From the NCBI GenBank assembly GCA_016882415.1, contig VGQL01000003.1:1-47975 (forward strand): a stretch of DNA of 47,975 nt. The letters are read 5' to 3'. The number at the start of each line of letters is the position of its first letter. Within the stretch, counting starts at the first letter, position 1. Source of the DNA: Cyanobacteria bacterium M_DeepCast_200m_mx_001. Lineage in GTDB: Bacteria; Cyanobacteriota; Cyanobacteriia; PCC-6307; Cyanobiaceae. Positions 28,229 to 37,384 of this stretch are shown piece after piece. A program made the translations under genes and the position numbers. The notes beneath the pieces were generated by a model. The model did no database searches. It was not told the DNA's origin and saw nothing but the letters and a program-made list of their open reading frames with translations.

Positions 28229-29386
28229 TTATCGGGCCTGCAGCGGTTGCCAATGCCGCCCTTGTGAGCCGGTGTAGATCTGCGTGGGCCGGTAGATGCG
28301 GTTGGCGCCGAGTTGCTCCTTCCAATGGGCCAGCCAGCCGGCGGTGCGGGCGATGGCGAAGATCGGCGTGAACAGATCCTCGGGAATGCCGAGCTTGCGG
28401 TACACGAGGCCGGAATAGAAGTCGACGTTGGGGTAGATGCCCTTGGGGCCCAAGCGCTCCGCCGCCACCGCCTCCAACTTGCGGGCCAGGTCGTAGAGGG
28501 GGTCTTGGCCGAACTGGTCGAACAGCTGCTCCGCCAGCTTCTGGAGGATCACCGCCCGGGGATCCTTCACCTTGTATTCGCGGTGGCCGAAGCCCATGAT
28601 CTTCTGCTTCTCAGCGATGGCCCGCTCCAGCCAGGGCTCCACCTGGTCGGCGCTGCCGATGGCCTCGAGCATGGCCAGCACGTCCTCGTTGGCGCCGCCA
28701 TGCAGGGGTCCGGCGAGGGTGCCCACGGCGGAGGCCACCACGGCGTAGGGGTCGGTGAGGGTGCTGGCGGTGACGCGGGCACTGAAGGTGCTGGCGTTGA
28801 GGCTGTGCTCGGCGTGGAGGATCAGGCAGGCATCAAAGATGCGGGCCGCCAGGGGGTCCGGCTCCCGCTCCGTGAGCATGTAGAGGAAATTGGCGGAGTA
28901 GGGCAGATCGTCGCGGGGCTGGATCGGGTCCTGGCCTTTGCGGATCAGCTGGAACGCCGCCACCATCGTGGGGATCTTGGCGATCAGCCGCACCACCGCC
29001 GAGATGATGTATTCGGGGTTATCGAGGGCGCGGCGGGAATAGAACAGCCCCAGGGAGGCGGCGCTGCTCTGCAGCGCATCCATCGGGTGCCCCTGGGAGG
29101 GGAAGCACTTCATCATGTCCCGGATGCGGAAGCTCACCCGGCGGTGCATCTGCACCTCGTGCTCAAACTCCCGCAGCTGATCCGCGGTGGGCAGCTCCCC
29201 CCAGATCAGCAGGTAGGCGGTCTCCAGGAAGGTGCTGTGGGCCGCCAGCTCCTCCACGCTGTAGCCGCGGTAGGTGAGCAGGCCCCGCTGGCCGTCGATG
29301 TCGCACACGGAGGACTGGGTGGCGGGCACCCCCTCCAACCCCGGGCGGTACGCCGGAGCGGCCGGTTGCACTGTTGCCTCCCCCAC
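28229..29386 (-). CDS. gltA: Citrate synthase
   Basis: Citrate synthase condenses oxaloacetate and acetyl-CoA at the entry to the (branched or cyclic) cyanobacterial TCA route. The 385-residue protein shows AEHSLNAST (substrate-binding His), GPLHGGANEDVLAML, the catalytic His in MGFGHREYK and the catalytic Asp in PNVDFYSGLVY. Length and motifs fit the short bacterial type II enzyme. It starts with GTG; a second GTG lies five codons later. It precedes ndhA on the same strand. Confidence 0.97.
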   Translation of the reverse strand: MGEATVQPAAPAYRPGLEGVPATQSSVCDIDGQRGLLTYRGYSVEELAAHSTFLETAYLLIWGELPTADQLREFEHEVQMHRRVSFRIRDMMKCFPSQGHPMDALQSSAASLGLFYSRRALDNPEYIISAVVRLIAKIPTMVAAFQLIRKGQDPIQPRDDLPYSANFLYMLTEREPDPLAARIFDACLILHAEHSLNASTFSARVTASTLTDPYAVVASAVGTLAGPLHGGANEDVLAMLEAIGSADQVEPWLERAIAEKQKIMGFGHREYKVKDPRAVILQKLAEQLFDQFGQDPLYDLARKLEAVAAERLGPKGIYPNVDFYSGLVYRKLGIPEDLFTPIFAIARTAGWLAHWKEQLGANRIYRPTQIYTGSQGRHWQPLQAR

Positions 29387-29413
29387 GGTGCTGCTGTCCT
29401 TTCGCGTGTTGGC

Positions 29414-29419
29414 AACCTA
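29414..29419 (-). promoter_or_regulatory. Possible -10 box for gltA
   Basis: TAGGTT on the minus strand ends 27 nt before the gltA GTG start. Confidence 0.35.
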
Positions 29420-29440
29420 AGGCCAGCCCATCGGCGCTTT

Positions 29441-29456
29441 GGTGGCGCTAGCCACC
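29441..29456 (-). terminator. Short hairpin between sixA and gltA
   Basis: GGTGGC (29441-29446) and GCCACC (29451-29456) form a perfect 6-bp stem with a 4-nt loop, 15 nt after the SixA-like stop codon on the minus strand. No U-run follows, so it is a weak terminator candidate. It lies upstream of the putative gltA promoter. Confidence 0.3.
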
Positions 29457-29471
29457 GGATGGGGCGTCGGA

Positions 29472-30029
29472 TCAGGCCTCGGATGCGGAATCGGGGCTGC
29501 GGCGGCCCAGCAGCAGCCGCGGCGGCAGCAGCAGCGCCAGGCGGGCGGAGCCCGGCAGGGGGCCCTGGGGGGTCTGGCTCCACTGCAGCAGGGCCACGCC
29601 GGCCTTCTTGAGCTGCAGGGCCCCGGGGGCCTGGCCCATGGGCACCCCGATCAACAGGGCCGCCAGGGTGCTGAGGTCGGGCTCGTGGCCCACCAGGGCC
29701 AGCCGGCGCCAGCCGGAGCGGGGCGAGAGGGGACCCAGCCAGCGCTCCAGCAGCGGCAGCGGATCCGCCAGCGGGGCCAGGGAGGCGGCCAGCTCCAGCT
29801 CGGAGGCCAGGCCAGCCGCCACCGCCAGCTCGGCGGTTTGGCGGGCGCGCACCAGGGGGCTGCTGAGCACCAGATCACAGCCCAGATCAAGCTCCACCAG
29901 GCGCTGCAGCAGCAGCAGACTGCGCTCGCGCCCCTCGGCGGTGAGGCTGCGCTGGCCGTCATCGAGGTCGGGGCTGCGCTCCTCAGCGATGCCGTGGCGC
30001 AGCAGCAGCAATTCGCGCTTGCGGGTCAT
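29472..30029 (-). CDS. SixA-type phosphohistidine phosphatase
   Basis: A 185-residue histidine phosphatase. The N-terminal RHG signature (LLLLRHGIAEE, residues 7-17) gives the catalytic His and Arg. A second Arg-containing block (SSPLVRARQTAEL) and VGHEPDL (second catalytic His) follow, the arrangement of SixA, which removes phosphate from phosphohistidine proteins. Two features stand out: a longer C-terminus than E. coli SixA, and tight coupling to the DUF3352 gene 9 nt upstream. The true substrate is unknown. Confidence 0.85.
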   Translation of the reverse strand: MTRKRELLLLRHGIAEERSPDLDDGQRSLTAEGRERSLLLLQRLVELDLGCDLVLSSPLVRARQTAELAVAAGLASELELAASLAPLADPLPLLERWLGPLSPRSGWRRLALVGHEPDLSTLAALLIGVPMGQAPGALQLKKAGVALLQWSQTPQGPLPGSARLALLLPPRLLLGRRSPDSASEA

Positions 30030-30038
30030 GGCCGGCCC

Positions 30039-31625
30039 TCAGCTGCGCAGCTGCAGGGCCGCCCGCAGCCGCAGGGCCCGGCGGTCAGCCCCGTCCGGCT
30101 CCAGACTCAGGGCCGCCCCCTCGACGCTGGGGGTGAGCGGCGTGCTGGCCAGGGTGTTGAGCAGGCGCCAGGGCTGCCAGCGGCGCAGCAGCCCCTGGGC
30201 CGTGGCCCCATCCATGGCCCACTGCAACGGCGCGGCGGGGGCCCCCAGCGCCTGCAGCTGATCCAGCCGCGCCTCGGGCAGATGGCGCCCCTCATGCTGC
30301 TGGGTGAGCACCGCCAGCCCCTGGCCCCACCAGGCCCAACCGCGCTCCTGGCTGCGGGCGCCGGCCAGCTGGGCCTGGAGTTGATCGGGGTTGCCCTTCA
30401 CCGGGCGGGATTGCAGGCGGGTCCAGGCCTGCACGGTGAGGCCCTTGCTCTCCAGGGGCGAGAGGCTGAAGCCCTGCTGCTCCAGGTCGGCCTGCAATGG
30501 CTCCAGGGGGGGCTGATCGGGCCGGGTGGCCAGCAACCAGCCCTCCGGCTGGTCAGCCCAGAGCAGGGGGCCCCCATCGGCGGCGGCCACCAGCTGGGGC
30601 AGGGGGCCGGCGGCACTGGCCAGGGCGCGCTGCAGCAGCGGGGCCAGCAGCCGCGCCCAGGGGCTGGCGCCGTCGCCATCCAGCAGCTGGGCGGGCTGGC
30701 TCAGCAGGGCCAGGCTGGTGGCCGGGGTCTGCAGCTGCTGGGGCAGATCGGCGGGAAGCGCCGCCAGGGGCGGCAGGGGATCGTGCAGTTGGGTGAGGGC
30801 ATCCACGCTCACCCCAGCGCCGGCGGGGCTGAGGGCCGCCACCAGTTCAATGGCACCGTTGTCGGTGGCCGGCAACCCCAGCCATTGCTCCATGGCCTGG
30901 GGGCGGGCGGTGAGCAGGGCCACCCCCTGGCCCAGACGGGCCACCGCCCGCTGCAGGGGTTGGCTGGCGGCCTGGTTGAGCTCATCGATCTGGGACACAT
31001 CCAGCGCCTGCTCCAGCACGCCGCGGCCCGAGGCGATCAACACCAGGTCGTCGTTGATCAGGGCGGTGGCCAGGGGCTGGGGTGTCTGCCCCAGCAGGGC
31101 GCCGCGGCCGCTGATCAGGCCCATGCCCCGATAACTGCTGATCTGCAGGTCGGTGCCGGCGAGGCTGCGGGTCTGCCAGAAGCGCTGCAGGAAGCGGCGG
31201 GCGCCGGCGCTGTCACGGCTGCGCAGGGCCAGCACCCAGCCCGGAGGTTGCTTGGCCTCCGGCGGGGTGAGCAGGGCGAAGCTGCTCTGGCTCCCCAGCC
31301 AGGGGGCCAACTCCGAGCGGTAGTCCAGGCCGGCGGCGGCGAAGGCCCCATCCCGCAGGCGGTCGGCGGCGGCGGCGGCTTCACGGCGCTGGCGGGGGCG
31401 CGCCACGGCCCGGGCATAGGCGGCGGGCTGGTCCGGGGCCACCAGCCAATGCAGGCTCAGGGGGGCGGTGCGGGGCACGAAGCGGGCCGCCAGGGGTAGC
31501 TCCAGCCGCTGGGTCTGCAGGGCCAGGGGGCTGTGGTGCCACAGCAGCCACCATCCCGCCGCCGCGGCCGTCAGCAACGCCACGGCCACCGCCAGCACAG
31601 CCGCCAGGAAGGGGCGCGCCCTCAT
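30039..31625 (-). CDS. DUF3352 family protein, membrane-anchored
   Basis: A 528-residue protein of the cyanobacterial DUF3352 family, function unknown. One N-terminal transmembrane helix or uncleaved signal (FLAAVLAVAVALLTAAAAGWWLLW) is followed by a large extracytoplasmic part. This part has repeated family patterns such as PLSLHWLVAPDQPAAYARAV, SSFALLTPP, PGWVLALRSRD and GDLVLIASGR-like segments, repeated in weak form in the second half. The ATG at 31625 is taken; a GTG three codons upstream is possible. It is probably co-transcribed with the SixA-like gene. Confidence 0.8.
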   Translation of the reverse strand: MRARPFLAAVLAVAVALLTAAAAGWWLLWHHSPLALQTQRLELPLAARFVPRTAPLSLHWLVAPDQPAAYARAVARPRQRREAAAAADRLRDGAFAAAGLDYRSELAPWLGSQSSFALLTPPEAKQPPGWVLALRSRDSAGARRFLQRFWQTRSLAGTDLQISSYRGMGLISGRGALLGQTPQPLATALINDDLVLIASGRGVLEQALDVSQIDELNQAASQPLQRAVARLGQGVALLTARPQAMEQWLGLPATDNGAIELVAALSPAGAGVSVDALTQLHDPLPPLAALPADLPQQLQTPATSLALLSQPAQLLDGDGASPWARLLAPLLQRALASAAGPLPQLVAAADGGPLLWADQPEGWLLATRPDQPPLEPLQADLEQQGFSLSPLESKGLTVQAWTRLQSRPVKGNPDQLQAQLAGARSQERGWAWWGQGLAVLTQQHEGRHLPEARLDQLQALGAPAAPLQWAMDGATAQGLLRRWQPWRLLNTLASTPLTPSVEGAALSLEPDGADRRALRLRAALQLRS

Positions 31626-31687
31626 GCCTCGCACACAGGTGTGGCCTCATCTTTATGCATGGCCGGGCCCCTGGCTACGGTGCCGCG

Positions 31688-32032
31688 ATGGCCAGCCCAT
31701 CCCCGCTCAGCGCCCGAGAGCTGAAAGCCCGCCTCGAGGCCGGCGAGCCGCTGCAGCTGGTGGATGTGCGCGAACCGATGGAGCTGGAGCTGGCACGACT
31801 GGCGGAGCCGGTGGTGCATCTGCCCCTGGGCAGCTCCCAGGGCTGGATCGAACGGCTGCCGGCCCTGCTGGATCCAGAGCGGCCCGTGGTGGTGCTCTGC
31901 CACGCGGGGGTGCGCAGCTGGCAATTCGGCTGTTGGCTGATGGAGGCCCAGGGCTACGAACAGGTGTGGAACCTGCAGGGGGGCATCGACGCCTGGAGCG
32001 TGGAGGTGGACCCCGGGGTGCCGCGGTACTGA
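31688..32032 (+). CDS. Single-domain rhodanese
   Basis: A 114-residue rhodanese-like sulfurtransferase. It has the CH2A-like block VDVREPMELELA (about residues 26-36), the active-site loop with C71 in LCHAGVRS and the C-terminal WNLQGGIDAWSVEVDP. The six-residue loop CHAGVRS fits the GlpE-sized rhodaneses. The ATG at 31688 starts just before the domain; an ATG at 31655 would add a basic, non-conserved leader. The promoter is not clear: a TACGGT box at 31676-31681 is only 6 nt from the ATG. Confidence 0.9.
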   Translation: MASPSPLSARELKARLEAGEPLQLVDVREPMELELARLAEPVVHLPLGSSQGWIERLPALLDPERPVVVLCHAGVRSWQFGCWLMEAQGYEQVWNLQGGIDAWSVEVDPGVPRY

Positions 32033-32064
32033 GCGGCCCTGGCCTGCGCGCCGGCCGCCGCCCC

Positions 32065-32070
32065 TACGAT
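32065..32070 (+). promoter_or_regulatory. Possible -10 box for hrcA
   Basis: TACGAT ends 25 nt before the hrcA GTG start. No CIRCE inverted repeat (TTAGCACTC-type) is present here. Confidence 0.35.
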
Positions 32071-32095
32071 CGCTGCACGATTCGCACCGCACCCT

Positions 32096-33088
32096 GTGCA
32101 GCTGCTGCCGCGCCGGCAACGGGAAGTGCTGCAGGCCACGGTGCGCCACTACGTGGACACCACCGAACCGGTGGGCAGCAAAACCCTGGTGCAGCGCTTC
32201 GGGCTGGATGCCAGCCCCGCCACGGTGCGCTCCGCCATGGGGGCCCTGGAACAGCGGGGCCTGCTGACCCAACCCCACACCTCCGCCGGGCGCGTCCCCA
32301 GCCAGCGGGGCTACCGCCATTACGTGGACTGCCTGCTGCCGGCACCGGGGGTGGCGGTGGGGCAGTTGGAACGGGAACTGATGGGGCTGAGCCTGCAGTG
32401 GGCGGCCCTCGATGATCTGCTGCTGCAGCTGGCCCGGCGCCTGGCGGATCTCACCGGGCTGCTGAGCCTGATCACCCGCCCGCAACGGCGCAACCCGCGG
32501 CTGCAGGCCCTGCGGCTGGTGCCCAGCGGCGAGCGGCTGCTGGTGTTTCTGGTGGAGGAGGGGGCCTGCGCCAGCAACCTCAACCTGCGGCTGCCGGCGG
32601 CCGCCCATGGCGAACTGCCGGCCCTGGAGCGCTGGGCCTGTGACCAACTCAGCCGCGGGGACCTGCGCTGGCCATCCCTGCCCAGCCAGCTGAAGCTCAG
32701 CGGTGAAGTGTTGCGCCAGGGGCTACGCAGCCACCGGCAGAGCCTGCCCAGCGCCCCCCAGGTCGCCCTCACCATGGGGCTGGGGGGTCTGCTGCTGCAG
32801 CCGGAGTTTCAGCGCAGTGACAGCCTGCGGCCGCTGCTGCAGCTGGTGGAGGAGCAGCCCGGCCAGGTGCTGCTGAGCGAGCAGGCCGGTGGGCTGGGGG
32901 GCGTGTGGATCGGCTCGGAACACCCCCATCCCGCCCTGGGGCCCTGCGCCGTGGTGCAGGCCAGCTACGGGGCAGGGCCCGATGGCCAGGGGCAGGTGGC
33001 CCTGATCGGCCCGATGCGGATGGCCTATGCCACCGCCCGCTCCGCCGTGCAGGCGGTGGCGCGCACCCTGGAGCGGCTCCTGGGCTGA
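32096..33088 (+). CDS. hrcA: Heat-inducible transcription repressor HrcA
   Basis: HrcA represses groESL-type chaperone operons by binding the CIRCE operator. The 330-residue protein has the N-terminal winged helix with the family signature VGSKTLVQRFGLDASPATVRSAMGALEQRGLLTQPHTSAGRVPSQRGYRHYVD (about residues 26-80). It also has the C-terminal segment ALIGPMRMAYATARSAV. The start is GTG, directly before the first helix. No groE operon is in the window, so it acts in trans. Confidence 0.95.
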   Translation: MQLLPRRQREVLQATVRHYVDTTEPVGSKTLVQRFGLDASPATVRSAMGALEQRGLLTQPHTSAGRVPSQRGYRHYVDCLLPAPGVAVGQLERELMGLSLQWAALDDLLLQLARRLADLTGLLSLITRPQRRNPRLQALRLVPSGERLLVFLVEEGACASNLNLRLPAAAHGELPALERWACDQLSRGDLRWPSLPSQLKLSGEVLRQGLRSHRQSLPSAPQVALTMGLGGLLLQPEFQRSDSLRPLLQLVEEQPGQVLLSEQAGGLGGVWIGSEHPHPALGPCAVVQASYGAGPDGQGQVALIGPMRMAYATARSAVQAVARTLERLLG

Positions 33089-33107
33089 CGCCACCGTTGC
33101 GCGGTGC

Positions 33108-34361
33108 TCAGCCGCCGAGCCCATCCCCCAGGCGCTCGGCCACGGTGTTGACATCCTTGTCGCCGCGGCCGGAGAGGTTCACCACCACTTCCGTGCCGGG
33201 GGCGAGGGTGGGGCAAAGCTTGTCGAGCCAGGCGAAGGCATGGGCCGTCTCCAGGGCGGGGATGATCCCCTCCAGGCGGCAGAGCAGCTGCAGGGCGTCG
33301 AGGGCTTCCGCATCGGTGACGGCGCCGTATTCGGCCCGGCCGATGGTCTTGAGGTAGCTGTGCTCGGGCCCCACACCGGGGTAATCAAGGCCGGCGCTGA
33401 TGGAGTGGGCCTCCTGCACCTGGCCCTCGCTGTCCTGCAGCAGCAGGCTCATGGCGCCGTGGAGCACCCCCACGCGGCCCTCGGTGATGGTGGCGGCATG
33501 GCGGCCGGTGGCCACGCCATCGCCGGCGGCCTCCACCCCCACCAGCCGCACGGCGGTGTCGGGCACAAAGGGATGGAACAGGCCCATCGCGTTGGACCCC
33601 CCGCCCACACAGGCCACCAGCACATCGGGGTTGCGGCCGAAGGCCTCCTGGCACTGGCGCTTGGTTTCCTCGCCGATCACGGCATGGAAATCGCGCACCA
33701 GCATCGGGAAGGGATGGGGGCCCGCCACCGACCCAAGGATGTAGTGGGTGGTCTCCACGTTGGTCACCCAATCGCGGATGGCTTCGCTGGTGGCGTCCTT
33801 GAGGGTGGCGGTGCCGGCGGTCACCGGCTGCACCGTGGCCCCGAGCAGCCGCATGCGGAACACATTGAGGGCCTGGCGGCGCATGTCCTCGGCGCCCATG
33901 TACACCACACACTCCAGGCCGAAGCGGGCGCACACGGTGGCCGTGGCCACGCCGTGCTGGCCGGCGCCGGTTTCAGCAATGATCCGCTTCTTGCCCATGC
34001 GCAGGGCCAGCAGCGCCTGACCGAGGGCGTTGTTGATCTTGTGGGCGCCGGTGTGGTTGAGGTCTTCGCGCTTCAGCCAGATGCGCGGCCCCCCATCGGC
34101 GCGGCGGTAGTGCTCCGTGAGCCGCTCCGCCTCATAGAGCGGATTGGGGCGCCCCACATAGGTGCGCAGCAGGTGGTTGAGCCGGTCGGTGAAGGCGGGA
34201 TCCCTCCAGGCCTCTGCAGCGGCCTGCTCCAGCTCCGCCAGGGCGGGGATCAGGGTTTCCGGCACGTACTGGCCGCCGAACTGGCCGTAGCGGCCCAGAC
34301 CATTCGGGCGGGCGCCAAGCTCCAGGGCGGCCGGGTCAACCTGGGGGAGCGTGCTGGTCAC
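33108..34361 (-). CDS. trpB: Tryptophan synthase beta chain
   Basis: TrpB joins indole and serine to make tryptophan with PLP. The 417-residue protein includes [15 protein letters not shown], the PLP lysine in [27 protein letters not shown] and the phosphate-binding [12 protein letters not shown]. These make it the standard TrpB1 type. The GTG at 34361 is the best start; a TTG just upstream is possible, and the longer frame to 35051 is antisense to SUI1. A TACGCT box (34390-34385) ends 23 nt before the GTG. trpA is not adjacent, as is normal in cyanobacteria. Confidence 0.97.
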   Translation of the reverse strand: MTSTLPQVDPAALELGARPNGLGRYGQFGGQYVPETLIPALAELEQAAAEAWRDPAFTDRLNHLLRTYVGRPNPLYEAERLTEHYRRADGGPRIWLKREDLNHTGAHKINNALGQALLALRMGKKRIIAETGAGQHGVATATVCARFGLECVVYMGAEDMRRQALNVFRMRLLGATVQPVTAGTATLKDATSEAIRDWVTNVETTHYILGSVAGPHPFPMLVRDFHAVIGEETKRQCQEAFGRNPDVLVACVGGGSNAMGLFHPFVPDTAVRLVGVEAAGDGVATGRHAATITEGRVGVLHGAMSLLLQDSEGQVQEAHSISAGLDYPGVGPEHSYLKTIGRAEYGAVTDAEALDALQLLCRLEGIIPALETAHAFAWLDKLCPTLAPGTEVVVNLSGRGDKDVNTVAERLGDGLGG

Positions 34362-34384
34362 CAAACCCGAAGCGGAATCGACCC

Positions 34385-34390
34385 AGCGTA
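34385..34390 (-). promoter_or_regulatory. Possible -10 box for trpB
   Basis: TACGCT on the minus strand ends 23 nt before the trpB GTG start, between trpB and the possible small ORF at 34426-34611. Confidence 0.35.
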
Positions 34391-34425
34391 GGAAGGCGGC
34401 CAGCGGGCCAGCGCCCGGGCCTCGC

Positions 34426-34611
34426 TCAGGGGGGCGGAGGGGGCAAGGGGGGCCAGCCGGGGGGCTCATCGATGCGGATGCCACGGGCCTCGCGGCGGCA
34501 GGGGGTGCTGCCGCTGAAGGAGGCATCCAGGCCCAGGGGCGCGCCGGGCGGCTGGGGGCGGCAGAGCTCGCGGGCCGGTTCCCCCCGCAGCCCCAGCCGC
34601 ACCATTTCCAT
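34426..34611 (-). CDS. Possible small dicysteine protein, unrecognised
   Basis: The 318-nt gap between trpB and the SUI1 gene contains one minus-strand frame of 61 codons that does not look like a simple shadow, because no gene lies opposite it. It starts [17 protein letters not shown], contains two Cys (near residues 17 and 38), and ends with a Trp-containing, Pro-rich tail of consecutive prolines. The frame is open upstream of the ATG as well, without another usual start. Mixed residue use ([13 protein letters not shown]) looks protein-like. The function is unknown and expression unproven; in GC-rich DNA short frames can be open by chance. Confidence 0.4.
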   Translation of the reverse strand: MEMVRLGLRGEPARELCRPQPPGAPLGLDASFSGSTPCRREARGIRIDEPPGWPPLPPPPP

Positions 34612-34679
34612 CTGCAGGGGGGGCAGGTCGATGGCGGATCCGCGGCTGCGCTCAACTGGGTGTAGCGACAGAAGCGGCC

Positions 34680-35006
34680 ATGGCCAAGGGGGGCTGGCAG
34701 GAATTCAGCAGGCCGGAGAGCCTGGCCCGCAACCCAGGGCCAGCAGCGGAGCCCACCGCCAAGGCCCAGCAACGGGTGCGGGTGCAGCGCACCAAGGCCG
34801 GCAAGGGGGGAAAGCTGGTGACCGCCATCAGCGGCCTGGAGGCCCCGGAGGCGGAACTCAAGGCCCTGCTGAAAACCCTGAAGGCCCGCGCCGGCACCGG
34901 CGGCACCCTCAAGGACGGCCTGATCGAACTGCAGGGCGACCAGGTGGCCGCGGCCCTGGAGGCCCTGGAGCAGGCCGGCTACAAGCCCAAGCAGGCGGGG
35001 GGCTGA
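34680..35006 (+). CDS. SUI1/YciH-family translation factor
   Basis: A 108-residue member of the SUI1/eIF1-like YciH family, thought to affect start-site fidelity or translation in stress. An N-terminal polar stretch of about 30 residues precedes the SUI1 fold: [50 protein letters not shown] and a final helix ending in GYKPKQAGG. The [13 protein letters not shown] pattern is characteristic. It is divergent from the small ORF and trpB, and precedes cysC by 50 nt on the same strand. Confidence 0.92.
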   Translation: MAKGGWQEFSRPESLARNPGPAAEPTAKAQQRVRVQRTKAGKGGKLVTAISGLEAPEAELKALLKTLKARAGTGGTLKDGLIELQGDQVAAALEALEQAGYKPKQAGG

Positions 35007-35056
35007 GGGCCGCGGGCCGCGGGAGATACTTGGCCCATCAGCCCGCAGCACCCACG

Positions 35057-35707
35057 ATGGCCGCCCCCAGCGCCCCCTACGGCGACGTCACGACCCAAGG
35101 GGCCTCCACCAACATCGCCTGGCACCACGCCTCGGTGGATCGCGCCGCCCGGGCCCAGCGGCGGGGCCACCGCAGCGCCATCCTCTGGTTCACCGGCCTC
35201 AGCGGCTCCGGCAAGAGCACCCTGGCCAACGCCGTGAATGCGGCCCTGTTTGAGCAAGGCCTGGCCTGCTACGTGCTCGACGGCGACAACATCCGCCATG
35301 GCCTCTGCAAGGACCTGGGCTTCTCCGATGCCGACCGCGAGGAGAACATCCGCCGCATCGGTGAGGTGAGCAAGCTGTTCCTCGACGCCGGCGTGGTGGT
35401 GCTCACCGCCTTCGTGTCACCGTTCAAGGCCGACCGCGACCGGGCCCGGGCCCTGGTGGCCGCCGGCGACTTCATCGAAATCCACTGCGCCGCCGACCTG
35501 GACGTGTGCGAACAGCGCGACACCAAGGGGCTCTACGCCAAGGCCCGCGCTGGCGAGATCAAGGACTTCACCGGCATCTCCAGCCCCTACGAAGCGCCGG
35601 AGGCCCCCGAACTGCGGGTGGATACCGGCAGCCAGACCCTCGAGCAGAGCGTGGAGCTGGTGCTCGAGCACCTGCGCAGCGCCGGCATCATTCCGCAGGC
35701 TGGCTGA
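35057..35707 (+). CDS. cysC: Adenylylsulfate kinase (APS kinase, CysC)
   Basis: CysC phosphorylates APS to PAPS in sulfate assimilation and sulfation. The 216-residue protein has the P-loop GLSGSGKST (residues 47-55), the DGDN motif ([10 protein letters not shown]) and the substrate-binding [13 protein letters not shown] segment. [32 protein letters not shown] follows at about 155-185. A leader of about 35 residues precedes the core. A GATACT sequence (35025-35030) 26 nt before the ATG could be its -10 box. The 3' end overlaps the permease gene by 20 nt in antisense. Confidence 0.96.
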   Translation: MAAPSAPYGDVTTQGASTNIAWHHASVDRAARAQRRGHRSAILWFTGLSGSGKSTLANAVNAALFEQGLACYVLDGDNIRHGLCKDLGFSDADREENIRRIGEVSKLFLDAGVVVLTAFVSPFKADRDRARALVAAGDFIEIHCAADLDVCEQRDTKGLYAKARAGEIKDFTGISSPYEAPEAPELRVDTGSQTLEQSVELVLEHLRSAGIIPQAG

Positions 35708-36758
35708 GCCCCCGCTGCTGGGCCCAGGCGTCGAAAAAGGTTTTGAGGCAGCTGGCCACCGGCACCGCCAGCAAGAGCCCCAGCAGATCCCCGAAGCCCA
35801 TCAAGCTGCCCACACGGCTGCCGATGGGCAGGCTCACCAACAACCAGGCGGGCTGCAGCCCCACGATGCTGCCCATCAGGCGGGGCTGAATGCCCTGATC
35901 CACCACCTGACCCACGCTGATGGCCGCCGCCAGCACCTCCAGGCCGGTGCGCGGATCCTCCAGGGCCAGCAGCAGGCTCACCAGCACGATGGTGAGGGCA
36001 CTGGCGTAGGGCACCAGGGTGGTGAAGCCGATGGCCACGGCGAACAGCACGCCGTAGGGAATGCCCAGCAGCGTGAACACCAGGATCTGCAAGCCGCTGA
36101 GGATCAGGGCCAGCAGCACCTGGCCGGCGAAGTAGCCCCGGAAGGTGCGCCCCAGGGTGCCCACCACCAGCTCGCGCACCCCCTCGGGCAGCCAGCGGGC
36201 CAGGCCGGCCACGATGCCCTCACCGCCCAGCAGCAGGAACACCGCCAGCACAGCCACGATCACGGTGTTCACGGTGATCCCCACCGTGGCCCCGAGGATC
36301 CCGAGCAGCCGCTGGCTGAGCTGGCTGGCCAGCTGGCTGGCCCGGGCGAACAGGGTGCTGCTGAGGTCGGTGAATTCCGTGGGCAGGCGGCGGTCGGCGG
36401 CCCAGGTTTCGAGCCGATCCAGCCACTGCTCCCCCTCCGCCAGCCAGCCCGGCAAGGCGGTGATCAGCTCCCCCAGCTGCTCCACCAACCGCGGCAGCAG
36501 CCACAGGGCCGCGAGCACCAGCAGCGCCAGCCCCAGCCCCACCACCCCCAACACCGCCAGCTGCCGCGGCAACCCCCGCCGCACCAGCCAGCGGGTGGGC
36601 AGGTCCAGCAGAAAGGCGATCAGGGCCGCCGCCACAAACAGGGCCGGGAAGGGCGCCAGGGGCAGCAGCAGCTGGCGCAGCACCCAGAGGTTGAGGGTGA
36701 GCAGCGGCAACGCCAGGCTCAGCCGCAGCCACAGGGGCAAGACCAGGCGCTCAAGCAT
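35688..36758 (-). CDS. AI-2E/PerM-family membrane permease
   Basis: A 356-residue membrane protein of the AI-2E transporter / PerM family. Hydrophobic segments occur near residues 7-60 (three helices) and 65-90. A soluble amphipathic region follows (about 95-170, with LVEQLGELITALPGWL), then several C-terminal helices with the family pattern RTFRGYFAGQVLLALILSGLQ and GFTTLVPYASA. Substrates vary in this family (some members move Na+/H+ or small solutes), so none is named. The ATG at 36758 is right before the first helix; the longer frame into purE is antisense-free but not conserved. Confidence 0.86.
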   Translation of the reverse strand: MLERLVLPLWLRLSLALPLLTLNLWVLRQLLLPLAPFPALFVAAALIAFLLDLPTRWLVRRGLPRQLAVLGVVGLGLALLVLAALWLLPRLVEQLGELITALPGWLAEGEQWLDRLETWAADRRLPTEFTDLSSTLFARASQLASQLSQRLLGILGATVGITVNTVIVAVLAVFLLLGGEGIVAGLARWLPEGVRELVVGTLGRTFRGYFAGQVLLALILSGLQILVFTLLGIPYGVLFAVAIGFTTLVPYASALTIVLVSLLLALEDPRTGLEVLAAAISVGQVVDQGIQPRLMGSIVGLQPAWLLVSLPIGSRVGSLMGFGDLLGLLLAVPVASCLKTFFDAWAQQRGLSQPAE

Positions 36759-36780
36759 CGGGATCCCTGCTGAGCAGTGC

Positions 36781-37344
36781 CTACATCTGGGCCAGATAAG
36801 CGGCGCTGCCCAGCTCCAGCAAGCGCCCGTCCTTCGCCACCACCTGATCGTGGAGCTCGCGGCGATAAGCCACCAACCGCTCAGCCAACGCGGCGTCGGC
36901 GGTGGCGAGGATCTGGGCCGCCAGCAGGCCCGCATTGGCTCCATTGCCGATGGCCACCGTGGCCACCGGGATGCCAGCGGGCATCTGCACGATCGAATGC
37001 AGCGAATCCACCCCGGAGAGGGCGCGGGTCTGCACCGGCACCCCAATCACCGGCAGGGTGGTGAGGGAGGCCACCATCCCCGGCAGGTGGGCGGCGCCGC
37101 CGGCGCCGGCAATGATCACCTTGAAGCCACGGCCGGCGGCGGCCTCGGCGAAGGCCACCATCTCCCGGGGGGTGCGGTGGGCGGAGAGCACCCGCACCTC
37201 CGTGGCCACCCCGAAGCGCTGCAGCAGTTCCACCGCCGGCTGCATGGTGGGCAGATCGGAATCGCTGCCCATCACCACCGCCACCCGCGGGGTTTGATCA
37301 GCGGGGGAGGCGTCCAACGGGGCCCAGCGCGGCAAGACTGTCAT
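36781..37344 (-). CDS. purE: N5-carboxyaminoimidazole ribonucleotide mutase (PurE)
   Basis: PurE interconverts N5-CAIR and CAIR in purine synthesis. The 187-residue protein shows [21 protein letters not shown] (about residues 22-42), [11 protein letters not shown] with the catalytic His and [59 protein letters not shown] follows, all typical of class I PurE. The ATG at 37344 is set by the conserved strand; the frame upstream is antisense to nagA. It precedes the permease gene by 22 nt on the same strand. purK is not nearby. Confidence 0.97.
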   Translation of the reverse strand: MTVLPRWAPLDASPADQTPRVAVVMGSDSDLPTMQPAVELLQRFGVATEVRVLSAHRTPREMVAFAEAAAGRGFKVIIAGAGGAAHLPGMVASLTTLPVIGVPVQTRALSGVDSLHSIVQMPAGIPVATVAIGNGANAGLLAAQILATADAALAERLVAYRRELHDQVVAKDGRLLELGSAAYLAQM

Positions 37345-37384
37345 TGTCTCCCGTTCTGGCCCCGGGGCCAGCCACTCCGCTCCG

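Noticed and set aside
31676-31681. A TACGGT -10 box for the rhodanese gene
   Set aside because: It lies only 6 nt before the ATG, too close for a leadered transcript, so it was not listed as a promoter.
32033-32095. A CIRCE operator before hrcA
   Set aside because: The 9-bp inverted repeat of CIRCE is absent.
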